DNA of 64,000 nt. Source: Tepidiformaceae bacterium (GTDB lineage: Bacteria; Chloroflexota; Dehalococcoidia; Tepidiformales; Tepidiformaceae). Of this stretch, positions 46,394 through 54,936 are shown in pieces. The notes beneath the pieces were generated by a model, which worked only from the letters and a program-made list of their open reading frames with translations, did not search any database and was not told where the DNA came from. A program made the translations under genes and the position numbers. Numbering within the stretch: the stretch's first letter is position 1; each line of letters starts with the position of its first letter. Where the stretch lies: NCBI GenBank assembly GCA_958295975.1, contig OY282446.1, positions 1,589,289 to 1,653,288 on the forward strand, in the 5' to 3' direction.

Positions 46394-46425
46394 GGAGGGG
46401 CGGTTCCGGGGGGGACCCGCCCCTC
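46394..46425 (+). terminator. Terminator hairpin after the AOR-family gene
   Basis: GGAGGGGCGG-t-TCC pairs with GGA-c-CCGCCCCTCC around a loop of five G. The 13-bp stem has one internal mismatch and is followed by gcttt. Position and shape fit a Rho-independent terminator 30 bp after the stop codon, though the T-run is short. Confidence 0.7.
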
Positions 46426-46470
46426 CGCTTTGCCCCGGCGGGATGCCGTGGAGCGTATGCTGGCGGGGCG

Positions 46471-46719
46471 ATGATCCGTCCGGTCGAGGTCGAGCCGCGC
46501 GCAGGCTGGCGCATCTGGCTGCGCTACTCCGACGGCGCCTCCGGCGAGGTCGACCTGTCGCACCTTGCCGGACGCGGCGTGTTCACGGCCTGGAACGACC
46601 GCGCCCGCTTCGAGGCCGTGCGCCTCGACGACGCCGGGGCCGTGGACTGGGGCGATGGCCTCGACCTCTGCCCCGACGCCCTCTACCTGCGCCTCACCTC
46701 AGCGGAACAAGATGCCTAG
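46471..46719 (+). CDS. DUF2442 domain protein
   Basis: This 82-residue protein matches DUF2442: GWRIWLRYSDGASGEVDLS, then VFTAWNDRARFEAVRLDDAG and VDWGDGLDLCPDALYLR. The family is small, of unknown function and often found next to toxin-antitoxin or mobile-element genes; a DUF4160-type partner is not visible here. TATGCT at 46456-46461 may be its -10. It is the last typical high-GC gene before an AT-richer segment. Confidence 0.88.
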   Translation: MIRPVEVEPRAGWRIWLRYSDGASGEVDLSHLAGRGVFTAWNDRARFEAVRLDDAGAVDWGDGLDLCPDALYLRLTSAEQDA

Positions 46720-46841
46720 AAGGGGAGCATCGAAGCGAATCGGGAGATTCCGATAACACAGAATATTCCGAACTGGCACTAAGCAATCATGGCACGCATG
46801 AGATGTGGCCACCGCAATCCACGTTTAGAGGTGCGCCGCGA

Positions 46842-47873
46842 CTAAGAACGGCGAGTCAGGGAGCTGCTGATGCCACCGAGCACTTCGAGTACGCTTGCCC
46901 CGTCGCCCTTGTCTGTAACAAGTCCGGTCGAAACTTGTCCGAATGCAGCGCGTGCAGCTGCTAGCAATACTTGATCCTTAGTCTCCGAAGTAGCGGTGCC
47001 CTCGACGAACGTTTGGAACGTTCGTAGTGCATCATCACGATGGCGATTGACTGCTGCCAAGTGTGCGCTCGACCGATACAGTCTCACTGCCGTAACCGTT
47101 GCGTAGATAAAAATAGCCAACAACGCGGCTTTTGCGAGGATCACTTGGAGGACGGTGGCATCAGTAATTTGTCCATCGATGCTCCAGAGAAAAGAAAAGA
47201 GGATGGCTGACAGAATGGCTGCTATAGCAGTCGAAATTCCAGAAAAAATCGCCACTTTCAACCATCGCTGTGCGCTCAACTCATATCGCTTCGCAGCATT
47301 GTGGAACGTCTCAGACTCTTGACTGACTCCTTGCTCAGCAGCAGCCTCGCGGATAGCTGCCAGTACCTTCTCTGCATCAACTTTTTGAGACTCCATATCT
47401 GTAGTTATTTCGGATGCTTTCTTTCGGGCGTCCTCAGTCAAATCAGAAAGTTCTTGCTGATACCTCTCGATATTAACGCCCTCCCAGAAAAGAAAGCCCA
47501 TAACAGGAGTTGCGTGGTGCTTGAAGGATTGAAAGGTGGATTCGACCTGACCGGCTCTTTCTTCCTTCTCATTCTGGAGATCATGCCCGGGAAGATCTCT
47601 TGGAGAGAACGTCTGTACCTCGGTGATAGAGGCATCGAAACTTCTGACCCGTGCCACTATGGCATTCTGGGTCACGCTCGAAGTTGTGATCCAAGGGAGT
47701 TCAGCCGCTCTGGCCGCAAACGCCTTTGCGTTTTCGAAGAGGCTATGGTAAGGAGTGAAATCCAGCTGCGCGCCGAGGTCGCGAGAACGCACCAGCTGGG
47801 TTTCAATATCCAGATCGGCGATCCGGCGCAGCGTCTCAGCGATTTCTTGGGCCGGCGAGCGCTCTTCAGTCAT
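46842..47873 (-). CDS. Low-GC two-helix membrane protein with coiled coil
   Basis: This is a 343-residue protein of no recognised family. Residues about 150-210 are Glu/Lys/Gln-rich and predicted coiled coil. Two membrane helices follow (about 225-253 and about 265-287), with a short cytoplasmic tail. GGAGG lies four bases before the ATG at 47873, and TACTAT at 47884-47889 on the minus strand is a likely -10. Base composition is far lower in GC than that of all surrounding genes, and codons such as TTT, ATA and AAA are common. The AT-rich stretch extends into the flanking non-coding DNA. This points to recent acquisition. Confidence 0.8.
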   Translation of the reverse strand: MTEERSPAQEIAETLRRIADLDIETQLVRSRDLGAQLDFTPYHSLFENAKAFAARAAELPWITTSSVTQNAIVARVRSFDASITEVQTFSPRDLPGHDLQNEKEERAGQVESTFQSFKHHATPVMGFLFWEGVNIERYQQELSDLTEDARKKASEITTDMESQKVDAEKVLAAIREAAAEQGVSQESETFHNAAKRYELSAQRWLKVAIFSGISTAIAAILSAILFSFLWSIDGQITDATVLQVILAKAALLAIFIYATVTAVRLYRSSAHLAAVNRHRDDALRTFQTFVEGTATSETKDQVLLAAARAAFGQVSTGLVTDKGDGASVLEVLGGISSSLTRRS

Positions 47874-47983
47874 ACCGCCTCCGATAGTACCAGATGCTTC
47901 CTTTCGGAACCACCACCTTACCCTCGGCACATGGTCTACCGCAGGCGGGCGCGCGGCGCGCGGGCGCGCTACCCTTGCGCCGC

Positions 47984-48622
47984 ATGAGCGCCCTGCCCGT
48001 CAGCCGTCCCGCGTCCGCGCCCGGGGTCATCCACGGCGAGGGGCTGGCGCTGCGTCCGTGGGACGAGGGGCTGGTGGCGCAGATGGCGGGCTGGAGCGAG
48101 CGCGGCTTCCCCTACCACGCCTTCGACCTCGGCTTCCTGCGCGACCCCGTCCGCGCCCGCACGGAGCTGGCCCGCGCGCGCGGCGACGGCCCCCACCGCC
48201 ACTTCGTGGCCTGCGAGGGCGGCACGGCGGTGGGGCGCGTCTCCGTGAACCTGCGCGACCGCGCGGGGCTGTACCTGTGGGCCGTGCACGTGCCGCCGGA
48301 GCACGAGGGGCGCGGCGTCTGCCGGCGGATGCTGACGGCGCTGCTGGGCTGGCTGGAGCGCGAACATCCGGGCCCGGGCTTCGTGCTCACCAGCACCGCC
48401 TTCTCCGAACGCGCCCACCGCGCCTACTTCGCGCTCGGCTTCCGCATCGTGGAGACGAGCTGGCGGCACGACCGCATCCTCGCGGACGAGCTGTGGCGCG
48501 CGCCCCGCGAGCGGCGGCTCGCCATCCGCGGGCACCTGCGCTTCCATGCCGGGCGCTGGGAGGTGCGCACGCACCTGATGACGCGCCCTCAGCGCCGCCG
48601 GTCGTTCTCCAGCCACGCCTGA
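47984..48622 (+). CDS. GNAT family N-acetyltransferase
   Basis: This 212-residue protein has a GNAT fold: GLALRPWDEGLVAQM at the start, LYLWAVHVPPEHEGRGVCRR (the acetyl-CoA pyrophosphate loop, here EHEGRGVCRRML) and FSERAHRAYFALGFRIVE. It would transfer an acyl group from acyl-CoA to an amine; the target is unknown. Its last 34 bp overlap the end of the convergent NTP-transferase-like gene. Confidence 0.88.
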   Translation: MSALPVSRPASAPGVIHGEGLALRPWDEGLVAQMAGWSERGFPYHAFDLGFLRDPVRARTELARARGDGPHRHFVACEGGTAVGRVSVNLRDRAGLYLWAVHVPPEHEGRGVCRRMLTALLGWLEREHPGPGFVLTSTAFSERAHRAYFALGFRIVETSWRHDRILADELWRAPRERRLAIRGHLRFHAGRWEVRTHLMTRPQRRRSFSSHA

Positions 48623-49713
48623 TCGGCGAGCGCCATCATGCCGCCGTTGAGCAGCGTGTGCCCGCCCGTGAGCACGGGCACGCGCGCCGCCGCCAGCGCC
48701 GCCGTGAGGTCGCGCAGCCACGGGTCGGCGACGCGCGCGGGCCGCAGCAGGTCGCTCTGGAAGCGGTCCTCGCGGCTGGCGCGCGAGCGGGCGTGGGCGA
48801 GCGGCACGCGCGTATCCAGCGCCACGCCGTCCGCCAGCGACGCCAGCTCCTCCGCGAAGCGCCCGGCGCCGAGCTCGTCCAGCAGGCGGCCCGTGATGGA
48901 GCGGGGCGCGTGACCGGCGGGGGCGCTGGCCAGCCCGCGCTCCTCGCTGACCACGCGCACGCGGCAGGCGGTCTCGCGTTCGAGATGCGCCCAGGCGGCG
49001 CTCCCCACGCGCCCCGCCAGCAGCACCTCAGCGTTGGCGTCGCAGAGCAGGGGCATGAAGGCGCGCCAGACGGCGAGGGGCAGCGCCTCGTCCGGCGGCA
49101 GGGCCGCGCGCAGGGCGGGCGGCGTGGCCTCGGCGAGCGCGAGCGCGGCCAGCTCGGCGGGCGTATCGAGGTCGAAGGCCGTGCGCGTCGAGCGCGGCAG
49201 CACGGCCACGGGCAGCCCGGCGTCGTCGCGCAGCCGCCGCGGGATGGCGTTGTCGCGCGTGAACGGCCCCGTGCGCGCGAGCGCCGTCGCGGGCCGCCAC
49301 GCCGTCAGGTCGGCGGAGAAGAGGTTGTTCGTGACGGCGGCGGCCTCGCCTTCGGCCAGCGCCTCGCGCACGGCGGCGAAGTCGGCGGTGGTCAGGAGCG
49401 GCAGCGCGCCCGCGCCCATGACCGCCATCGCGCGCGCGCCCAGCCCTTCGGCGATGGCCAGCAGCCGTTCGCGCGGGGCGAAGGGCGCGTCCGGCGGATC
49501 GCGGTCGATGGTCCAGTCGGGGCTGGCGGGCGCGTTCGCGTCGCCGGTGGCCAGGATCACGTCCGCGAAGCCGCCATCGCGCGCGGCCCGTGCGTTCAGG
49601 CGCGCCGCCGCCAGCCGCGCGCGCGCCACCATGCGCCCGGCCTCGCCCGCGCCCGCGCCGCCGTGCAGCAGGACCAGCGCCGGGCCGTCCGCGCTTGACC
49701 GAAGCGCACTCAT
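48589..49713 (-). CDS. Protein with NTP-transferase-like N-terminal half, unknown function
   Basis: This is a 374-residue protein. The N-terminal half has the layout of a GT-A/MobA-like nucleotidyltransferase (LVLLHGGAGAGEAGRMVARA, ILATGDANAP, MAVMGAGALPLLTTADF, TNNLFSADLTAW), but the usual G-rich loop and metal-binding Asp are not clearly conserved, so this assignment is weak. The C-terminal half is helical, ends DLTAALAAARVPVLTGGHTLL and contains a second conserved stretch. Similar proteins may be a Chloroflexota family; I do not recognise a named one. Start ATG 49713. The gene is convergent with the acetyltransferase gene. Confidence 0.65.
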   Translation of the reverse strand: MSALRSSADGPALVLLHGGAGAGEAGRMVARARLAAARLNARAARDGGFADVILATGDANAPASPDWTIDRDPPDAPFAPRERLLAIAEGLGARAMAVMGAGALPLLTTADFAAVREALAEGEAAAVTNNLFSADLTAWRPATALARTGPFTRDNAIPRRLRDDAGLPVAVLPRSTRTAFDLDTPAELAALALAEATPPALRAALPPDEALPLAVWRAFMPLLCDANAEVLLAGRVGSAAWAHLERETACRVRVVSEERGLASAPAGHAPRSITGRLLDELGAGRFAEELASLADGVALDTRVPLAHARSRASREDRFQSDLLRPARVADPWLRDLTAALAAARVPVLTGGHTLLNGGMMALADQAWLENDRRR

Positions 49714-49865
49714 GTTCGACAATGGGGCAGGCGCGCGTGGGGGCCGCATGGGCGCTCAGCATAACCAGCGCGGCGCGATCAAGGCTGCGTGAAGGTATGC
49801 GCGCGGGGGCTCCTAATCCGTTGAGCCCGTACCATGGCCTCACTATCGTGCCGGGGGCCGTCGCC

Positions 49866-50453
49866 ATGAAAGTCGTGTTTTTCGAGGACGTCGAGGGGAC
49901 CGCGCAGGTCGGCGAGGTGAAGGTCGTGAAGAACGGCTTCGCCCGCAACTTCCTGCTGCCGCGCGGGCTCGCCGGTCCCGCCAACGCGCCCAACCTGCAG
50001 CGCGCGGGCTCCCTCGCCGAGAAGGAAGCGCGCCGCCAGGCGAAGCTCGACGCCCAGGCCGAGGTGCACCGCGAGCGGCTCGAGGGCTACACGGTCACGT
50101 TCGAGGCCCGCGTGGGCGAGACCGGACGCCTCTACGGCTCCGTCACCGGCCGCGACATCGCGCGCAAAATCGAGGAGACCTCGGGCATCGAGATCGACCC
50201 GCGCGCGCTCCTCCTGCCGGACCCCATCCGCGAGCTGGGCGAACGCGCCGTCACCATCCGCTTCACGCGCAACGTGAGCGTCGCCGTCACCGTCGTCGTC
50301 GAGCCCGACGAGGACTCGAAGGCCATCGTCGAACAGCTCCGCGCGCGTGAGGCGGAGGCTGCCGAGGCCGCCGCCGCCGAGGCCGCCGCCCGCGCCGAAG
50401 CCGAGGCGGAAGCCGAATCCGCGGCGGCCCCGGACGGCGACGCCGGGGACTAG
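49866..50453 (+). CDS. rplI: Ribosomal protein L9 with acidic C-terminal tail
   Basis: L9 bridges neighbouring ribosomes and influences frame maintenance. The 195-residue protein begins MKVVFFEDVEGTAQVGEVKV-NGFARNFLLPRGL, the N-terminal rRNA-binding signature, and has the long helix and C-domain. It then adds about 35 Ala/Glu-rich residues beyond the normal 150. It heads the rplI-dnaB-dnaD-dnaC cluster, in the common rplI-dnaB pairing. Confidence 0.95.
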   Translation: MKVVFFEDVEGTAQVGEVKVVKNGFARNFLLPRGLAGPANAPNLQRAGSLAEKEARRQAKLDAQAEVHRERLEGYTVTFEARVGETGRLYGSVTGRDIARKIEETSGIEIDPRALLLPDPIRELGERAVTIRFTRNVSVAVTVVVEPDEDSKAIVEQLRAREAEAAEAAAAEAAARAEAEAEAESAAAPDGDAGD

Positions 50454-50513
50454 CGGGAAGGGGGAGCGCGGGGATCGCCTTCGCCCGCCGCGGCGCGGTT
50501 CCCGTCCGTTCGC

Positions 50514-51932
50514 ATGACCCTCCCCCTGCTCGAACGCCTGCCCCCGCACGACATCGAGGCGGAGGAGGCCGTGCTCGCCGCCCTCCTCGTCGATCCCGAG
50601 GCCATCTACAAGGTCACGCCCGTGCTCGGCGCGTCCGACTTCTTCCGCGAACGGAACGCCTGGATCTACGAGGCCGCCGTCGACCTCTGGAACCGCGACG
50701 AGTCGATCAACCAGATCACCATCGCCCACGAGCTCGACCGCAAGGAGCGCCTGGAGGAGGCGGGCGGCCAGAGCTTCCTCGGCGACATCGTCCGCCAGCT
50801 GCCCACCAGCGTGGGCGTCGAGTTCTACGCCCGCATCGTCAGGCGCGACAGCACCTACCGCGGCCTGATCAACGCCGCCACCGGCATCCTTCAGCTCGCC
50901 TACGAGGCGCCTGCCGACATCGACTCCGTCTTCACCCGCTCCGAGGACCTGATCCAGCGCCTGCGCGGCGGCGAGAACTTCCGCGACTTCGTCCACATCG
51001 GCCAGATCCTGCAGGCCTACCTGGAGGAGGACGCGGAGGCGGCGGAGCGCCGCGAGCTCGCCTCCATCGACGCCGGCTTCAACGACCTCGACCACCTGCT
51101 CGGCGGCCTCAAGCGCGCCGACCTGATCATCGTGGGCGCGCGCCCCAGCGTGGGCAAATCCAGCTTCGCCCTCGGCATCGCCCGCAACGCCGCCCTCGCC
51201 CAGGGGGCCAACGTGGCCTTCTTCTCGCTGGAAATGTCGGCGGAACAGCTGGCCGTGCGCCTGCTCGCCGGGGAGTCCGGCGTGGACGGCACGCGCCTGC
51301 GCCTGGGCGGCCAGACCGAGCTGGAGGAGCGCCGCATCATCCGCGCCACGGGCGAGCTGGCCGGGGCCAACATCTGGTTCGACGACTCGCCCGTGCTCAG
51401 CGTGGCCGAGCTGCGTTCCAAGGTGCGCCGCCTCGCCGGAGCCCAGGGCGTCGACCTCGTCATCGTTGACTATCTGCAGCTCATGCAGTCCGACGCCAGC
51501 CTGCGCGGGCGCGAGAACCGCGTGCAGGAGATCAGCTACATCTCGCGCACGCTCAAGGGGCTGGCGCGCGAACTGAACGTGCCCGTCATCGCCCTCGCCC
51601 AGCTCTCGCGCGCCATCGAGACGCGCCACCCGCGCACGCCCCTGCTCTCCGACCTGCGCGATTCCGGCTCCATCGAACAGGACGCCGACGTCGTCATCTT
51701 CCTCAGCCGCGAGGAGCTGTACACCACCCGCGAGCAGTGGATGAACGAGCACCCCGACCTGCCGGAAAGCGCCTACCCGCAGGGCGTGGCGCAGGTGATC
51801 GTGGCCAAGCACCGCAACGGCCCCACGGGCACGATCGATCTGCGCTTCCGCCAGCGGCTCGCCAAGTTCGAGGACTGGGCGCTCCAGCCCGACGACGACG
51901 GCAGCCTCCCGCCCGAGCGGATCGGCCCGTGA
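50514..51932 (+). CDS. dnaB: Replicative DNA helicase
   Basis: DnaB is the ring helicase that unwinds DNA ahead of the replication fork. The 472-residue protein has the N-terminal domain (PPHDIEAEEAVLAALLVDPE), Walker A GARPSVGKSSFALGIA, Walker B VDLVIVDYLQLM and the C-terminal H4/arginine-finger region (LSDLRDSGSIEQDADVVIFL). It follows rplI by 60 bp, and its TGA overlaps the GTG of the dnaD-like gene, so helicase and accessory protein are made together. Confidence 0.96.
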   Translation: MTLPLLERLPPHDIEAEEAVLAALLVDPEAIYKVTPVLGASDFFRERNAWIYEAAVDLWNRDESINQITIAHELDRKERLEEAGGQSFLGDIVRQLPTSVGVEFYARIVRRDSTYRGLINAATGILQLAYEAPADIDSVFTRSEDLIQRLRGGENFRDFVHIGQILQAYLEEDAEAAERRELASIDAGFNDLDHLLGGLKRADLIIVGARPSVGKSSFALGIARNAALAQGANVAFFSLEMSAEQLAVRLLAGESGVDGTRLRLGGQTELEERRIIRATGELAGANIWFDDSPVLSVAELRSKVRRLAGAQGVDLVIVDYLQLMQSDASLRGRENRVQEISYISRTLKGLARELNVPVIALAQLSRAIETRHPRTPLLSDLRDSGSIEQDADVVIFLSREELYTTREQWMNEHPDLPESAYPQGVAQVIVAKHRNGPTGTIDLRFRQRLAKFEDWALQPDDDGSLPPERIGP

Positions 51933-52642
51933 GCGAAGCGGCCCCCTTCGGCGGCTTCGCGGGCATCGGGCGGGCCACCGCCATCCCCAACGCCTTCTTC
52001 GCTGGCGCGCTCCCCGCCATGCGCGAGCCGGGCGACCTGCTCGCCTTCCTCTGGACCGCCCGCCTCGTGCAGGAGCAGCGCGGCGAGGCGCGCTTCGTCA
52101 CCGCCGATCAGGTCTGGGCCGCCCCCGGCGCGGCGGACTCCTTCGAGCGCATCGCGGGCGGACGCGCCTCGCTCGAACGCGGTCTCGCCGCCTGCGCTGC
52201 ACTGGGCGCGCTGCTCGCCCTCGACCTCGCGGGCGAAGACGAGCGCGAGACCGTCTACTTCGTGAACACCCCCGCCTCCCGCCGCGCCGTCGTGCGCGCC
52301 CGCGCGGGCGAACTGGAGCTGCGCCCGGGCGCGCGCGCCCGCGAAGCGCCCCGCGAGCGCGCCCCCGACATCTTCCTGCTCTACGAGGAGCACGTGGGCA
52401 CGATCACTCCCATGGTGGGCGAACGCCTGCTGGCCGCCGCCGAGCGCTTCCCCGCCCACCTGATCGAGGCGGCCTTCCGCGAGGCCGCCGAACGGAACGT
52501 CCGCAACTGGCGGTACGTCGAACGCATCCTCGAACGCTGGGCCGAGGAGGGCCACGCCCATGAAGCGCCTGGACAGGACCCTGCTGAACGCCGCCGCCGC
52601 TACTTCCTCGGCGACGGCGCCGCCGGGTCCGCCGCCCGCTGA
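51929..52642 (+). CDS. DnaD-domain replication initiation/restart protein
   Basis: This is a 237-residue protein. The C-terminal part (about 145-215) fits the DnaD/DnaB_2 domain: FLLYEEHVGTITPMVGERLL, then AAFREAAERNVRNWRYVERI and LERWAEEG, matching the YEEnIG-Y-IL-W pattern. DnaD-type proteins remodel DNA and help load the replicative helicase at origins or stalled forks, mostly in Gram-positive bacteria. The GTG start overlaps the dnaB stop, and its end overlaps the dnaC-like start by 83 bp in another frame, suggesting tight coupling. Confidence 0.85.
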   Translation: MSEAAPFGGFAGIGRATAIPNAFFAGALPAMREPGDLLAFLWTARLVQEQRGEARFVTADQVWAAPGAADSFERIAGGRASLERGLAACAALGALLALDLAGEDERETVYFVNTPASRRAVVRARAGELELRPGARAREAPRERAPDIFLLYEEHVGTITPMVGERLLAAAERFPAHLIEAAFREAAERNVRNWRYVERILERWAEEGHAHEAPGQDPAERRRRYFLGDGAAGSAAR

Positions 52643-53960
52643 GGACTCCGGCGCCGCCGGGGACTGCCCCCGCTGCGGCGGGGCGGGCTTCGTGCGCCGC
52701 GAACGCAAGCTCGACGACCCGCGCTTCGGACGCGCGGAACCCTGCGCCTGCGCGCTCGCCGAAACGGGCGAGGTGCGCCGCGAGCGCCTTGAACGCATCA
52801 GCAACCTCGGCGCCCTCGCGCGCTTCACCTTCGACTCCTTCGAGCCGCGCGAGGGGATGCCGTCGCTGGACGACGTCGTCGCGCAAGCCCGCGCCTGTGC
52901 CGAAAGCCCCGAGGGCTGGCTCGTGTTCCGGGGGCCCAGCGGTTCGGGCAAGACGCACCTCGCCGCCGCCATAGCCAACGCGCGCCTCGACCGCGACGAG
53001 CCCGCCTACTTCGCGGTCGTGCCCGACCTTCTCGATAAGCTCCGTGGCGCGTACGACCCCGCCGAGGGGGAGCCCGGCTTCGACGCGCTCTTCGAGTACG
53101 TCCGCGCCACGCCCTTCCTCGTGCTTGATGACATCGACGCCGTCGCGCTCGGCGACTGGGCGCAGGAGAAGCTCTACCAGCTCGTGAACGCGCGCTATAA
53201 CGCATCCCTTCCCACTGTCTTCACCTGCCACGCGCTCCCCGCCGACGAGCGCCTCGCCACGCGGCTGGCCTCGGGCGGCGTGCTCGAACTCGCGGGGGAC
53301 CCGTCGCCGCGCGGGGGCTATCGCCAAATCGGGGGCATGACGCGCGAACGGCTGGACGAATACGGTTTCCCGAACTTCAAAACGTTCTTCGCCCTCTACG
53401 AGACGCAGGAGAACGAGTCGCTGCAGAGCGCCCGTGATCGCGCGCAGCGCTTCGCCGATGCGCCCGACGGCTGGCTGCTCATCCTCGGCGAGCACGGCTG
53501 CGGCAAGACGCACCTCGCCGCCGCCATCGCCGCCCGCGCGCGCTGCGACGTGTTCTTCGCCGTCGTGCCCGATCTGCTCGACCGCCTGCGCGCCTCCCTT
53601 GATCGCGACGGCGACAACGCGGCGCACGACGACACCGGCATCGCGGGGAAAAGCTACGACGAGCTGTTCGCGGAGGTTCGCAACGCCGGACTGCTCGTGC
53701 TCGACGATCTGGATGGCCACGCGACTTCGGACTGGGCGATGCAGAAACTGTTCCAGATCGCGAACTACCGCGCGGCCGCCCGCCTGCCCACGGTCATCAC
53801 CTCCGCCCTTTCCGTCGACGAACTGTGGGCGACCTACCCGCGCGTGGCCGTGCGCGCGTTCAACCCGAAGCTGAGCCAGCAGGTGGGCATCCTCGCCGGT
53901 CCCTACAACATGGCTCGCCGGGATAAAAGGGGTTCCCCCAACCGGCCGCGGCGGCGCTAG
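52560..53960 (+). CDS. DnaC/IstB-like helicase loader with two ATPase modules
   Basis: This is a 466-residue protein. An N-terminal zinc ribbon (C36-x2-C39, C62-x-C64) precedes a complete AAA+ module (Walker A GPSGSGKT 125-132, Walker B FLVLDD 186-191). A second, homologous module follows from about 268 (Walker A GEHGCGKT 310-317, Walker B LLVLDD 378-383). Both share FAVVPDLLD-LR and similar spacing, so the protein arose by internal duplication. Normal DnaC-like loaders are about half this length with one module. It lies directly after the dnaB and dnaD-like genes and should load the helicase. Its stop overlaps that of the convergent NUDIX gene. Confidence 0.92.
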   Translation: MKRLDRTLLNAAAATSSATAPPGPPPAEDSGAAGDCPRCGGAGFVRRERKLDDPRFGRAEPCACALAETGEVRRERLERISNLGALARFTFDSFEPREGMPSLDDVVAQARACAESPEGWLVFRGPSGSGKTHLAAAIANARLDRDEPAYFAVVPDLLDKLRGAYDPAEGEPGFDALFEYVRATPFLVLDDIDAVALGDWAQEKLYQLVNARYNASLPTVFTCHALPADERLATRLASGGVLELAGDPSPRGGYRQIGGMTRERLDEYGFPNFKTFFALYETQENESLQSARDRAQRFADAPDGWLLILGEHGCGKTHLAAAIAARARCDVFFAVVPDLLDRLRASLDRDGDNAAHDDTGIAGKSYDELFAEVRNAGLLVLDDLDGHATSDWAMQKLFQIANYRAAARLPTVITSALSVDELWATYPRVAVRAFNPKLSQQVGILAGPYNMARRDKRGSPNRPRRR

Positions 53961-54481
53961 CGCTCCAGCCCGCGGCGGCGCAGCCACGCCTCCAGCGCGC
54001 GGTGCGTCGTGTCGAAGGCGAGCGCGTCCCAGGGGATGGCGTCGGGGCGGAACCAGGCCACCTCGCTCGTCTCCGAGCCCGCCGATCCCTCGCCCAGCGC
54101 GCGCCCCTCGTAGACGATGACGACGACGCCCGCCGTCGCGCGCGTGTACACCCCCAGCAGGGAGAGCGCCTCGACCCGCAGGTTGGCCTCCTCGCGCGTC
54201 TCCCGCGCGGCGGCCTCCTCCGCCGTCTCGCCCACGTCCATGAAGCCGCCCGGGAAGGCCCATTCGCCGAACCCCGGCGCGATCGCGCGCCGCACGAGCA
54301 GCAGGCGGCCATCGTCGCGTTCGGGGATGACGCCCGCCGTGGGCCGCGGGTTCAGGTAGTGGACGAAGCCGCAGCCTTCGCAGACGAGCCGCTCCAGCGC
54401 GTCGCCGGGGGGCGTGCGCCGCGCCAGCCTGCCGCCGCAGTGCATGCAGAAGCGGCTGGCCGCGTGCGGATGGGCGTTCAC
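53957..54481 (-). CDS. NUDIX hydrolase with zinc ribbon
   Basis: This is a 174-residue protein. A four-Cys zinc ribbon (C12-x2-C15, C34-x2-C37) precedes the NUDIX box at 79-101 (G79 ... E85 ... R94-E95 ... E98), as in NudC-type NAD and ADP-ribose pyrophosphatases, which cut NDP-X bonds. FGEWAFPGGFMDVGE is the local context. The GTG start overlaps the moaE stop (GTGA on the minus strand), so it belongs to the moaD-moaE unit. The substrate is not defined. Confidence 0.88.
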   Translation of the reverse strand: MNAHPHAASRFCMHCGGRLARRTPPGDALERLVCEGCGFVHYLNPRPTAGVIPERDDGRLLLVRRAIAPGFGEWAFPGGFMDVGETAEEAAARETREEANLRVEALSLLGVYTRATAGVVVIVYEGRALGEGSAGSETSEVAWFRPDAIPWDALAFDTTHRALEAWLRRRGLER

Positions 54482-54933
54482 GAGCCGCGCATCGCGGCGG
54501 GGGCGCGCTCCATGCCGAGCGACTCCGGCCCCTCGATCCACTCCTCGCCGTCCGCCCACACTTCCTTCTTCCACACGGGCGCGCGCCGCTTGATCTCGTG
54601 CACGAGCCAGCGGCCCGCCTCGAACGTGGCCTCGCGGTGGCCCGCGCTCACGGCCACGAGCAGGCTGGTCTCGCCGATCTCCAGCCGCCCCGTGCGGTGC
54701 AGCACGGCGGCGTCGCCCAGGCCGAAGCGTCCCACGGCCTCCTCCGCCAGCGCGCGCATCGTCTTCTCCGCCATCGAGGGGTAGGCGTCGTAGACGAGGT
54801 GGTCCACGGCCCGCCCCTTGTTCTCGTTGCGCACGACGCCGAGGAAGAGGTCGATCGCCCCGGCCTCGTCGCGCCGCACGGCCTCAATGGCCGCCCCGGG
54901 GTCGAGCCGTTCGGGCGTCACGCGGATCAGCAT
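54478..54933 (-). CDS. moaE: Molybdopterin synthase catalytic subunit
   Basis: MoaE with MoaD converts cyclic pyranopterin monophosphate to molybdopterin. The 151-residue protein has LFLGVVRNENKGRAV, GRLEIGETSLLVAVSAGHR and the active-site HEIKRRAPVWKKEVW (K115 and K122/K123 as the catalytic lysines). moaD lies 3 bp upstream on the same strand and the NUDIX gene overlaps downstream. The AOR-family protein needs the same pterin class, with tungsten in place of molybdenum. Confidence 0.94.
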   Translation of the reverse strand: MLIRVTPERLDPGAAIEAVRRDEAGAIDLFLGVVRNENKGRAVDHLVYDAYPSMAEKTMRALAEEAVGRFGLGDAAVLHRTGRLEIGETSLLVAVSAGHREATFEAGRWLVHEIKRRAPVWKKEVWADGEEWIEGPESLGMERAPAAMRGS

Positions 54934-54936
54934 GGC

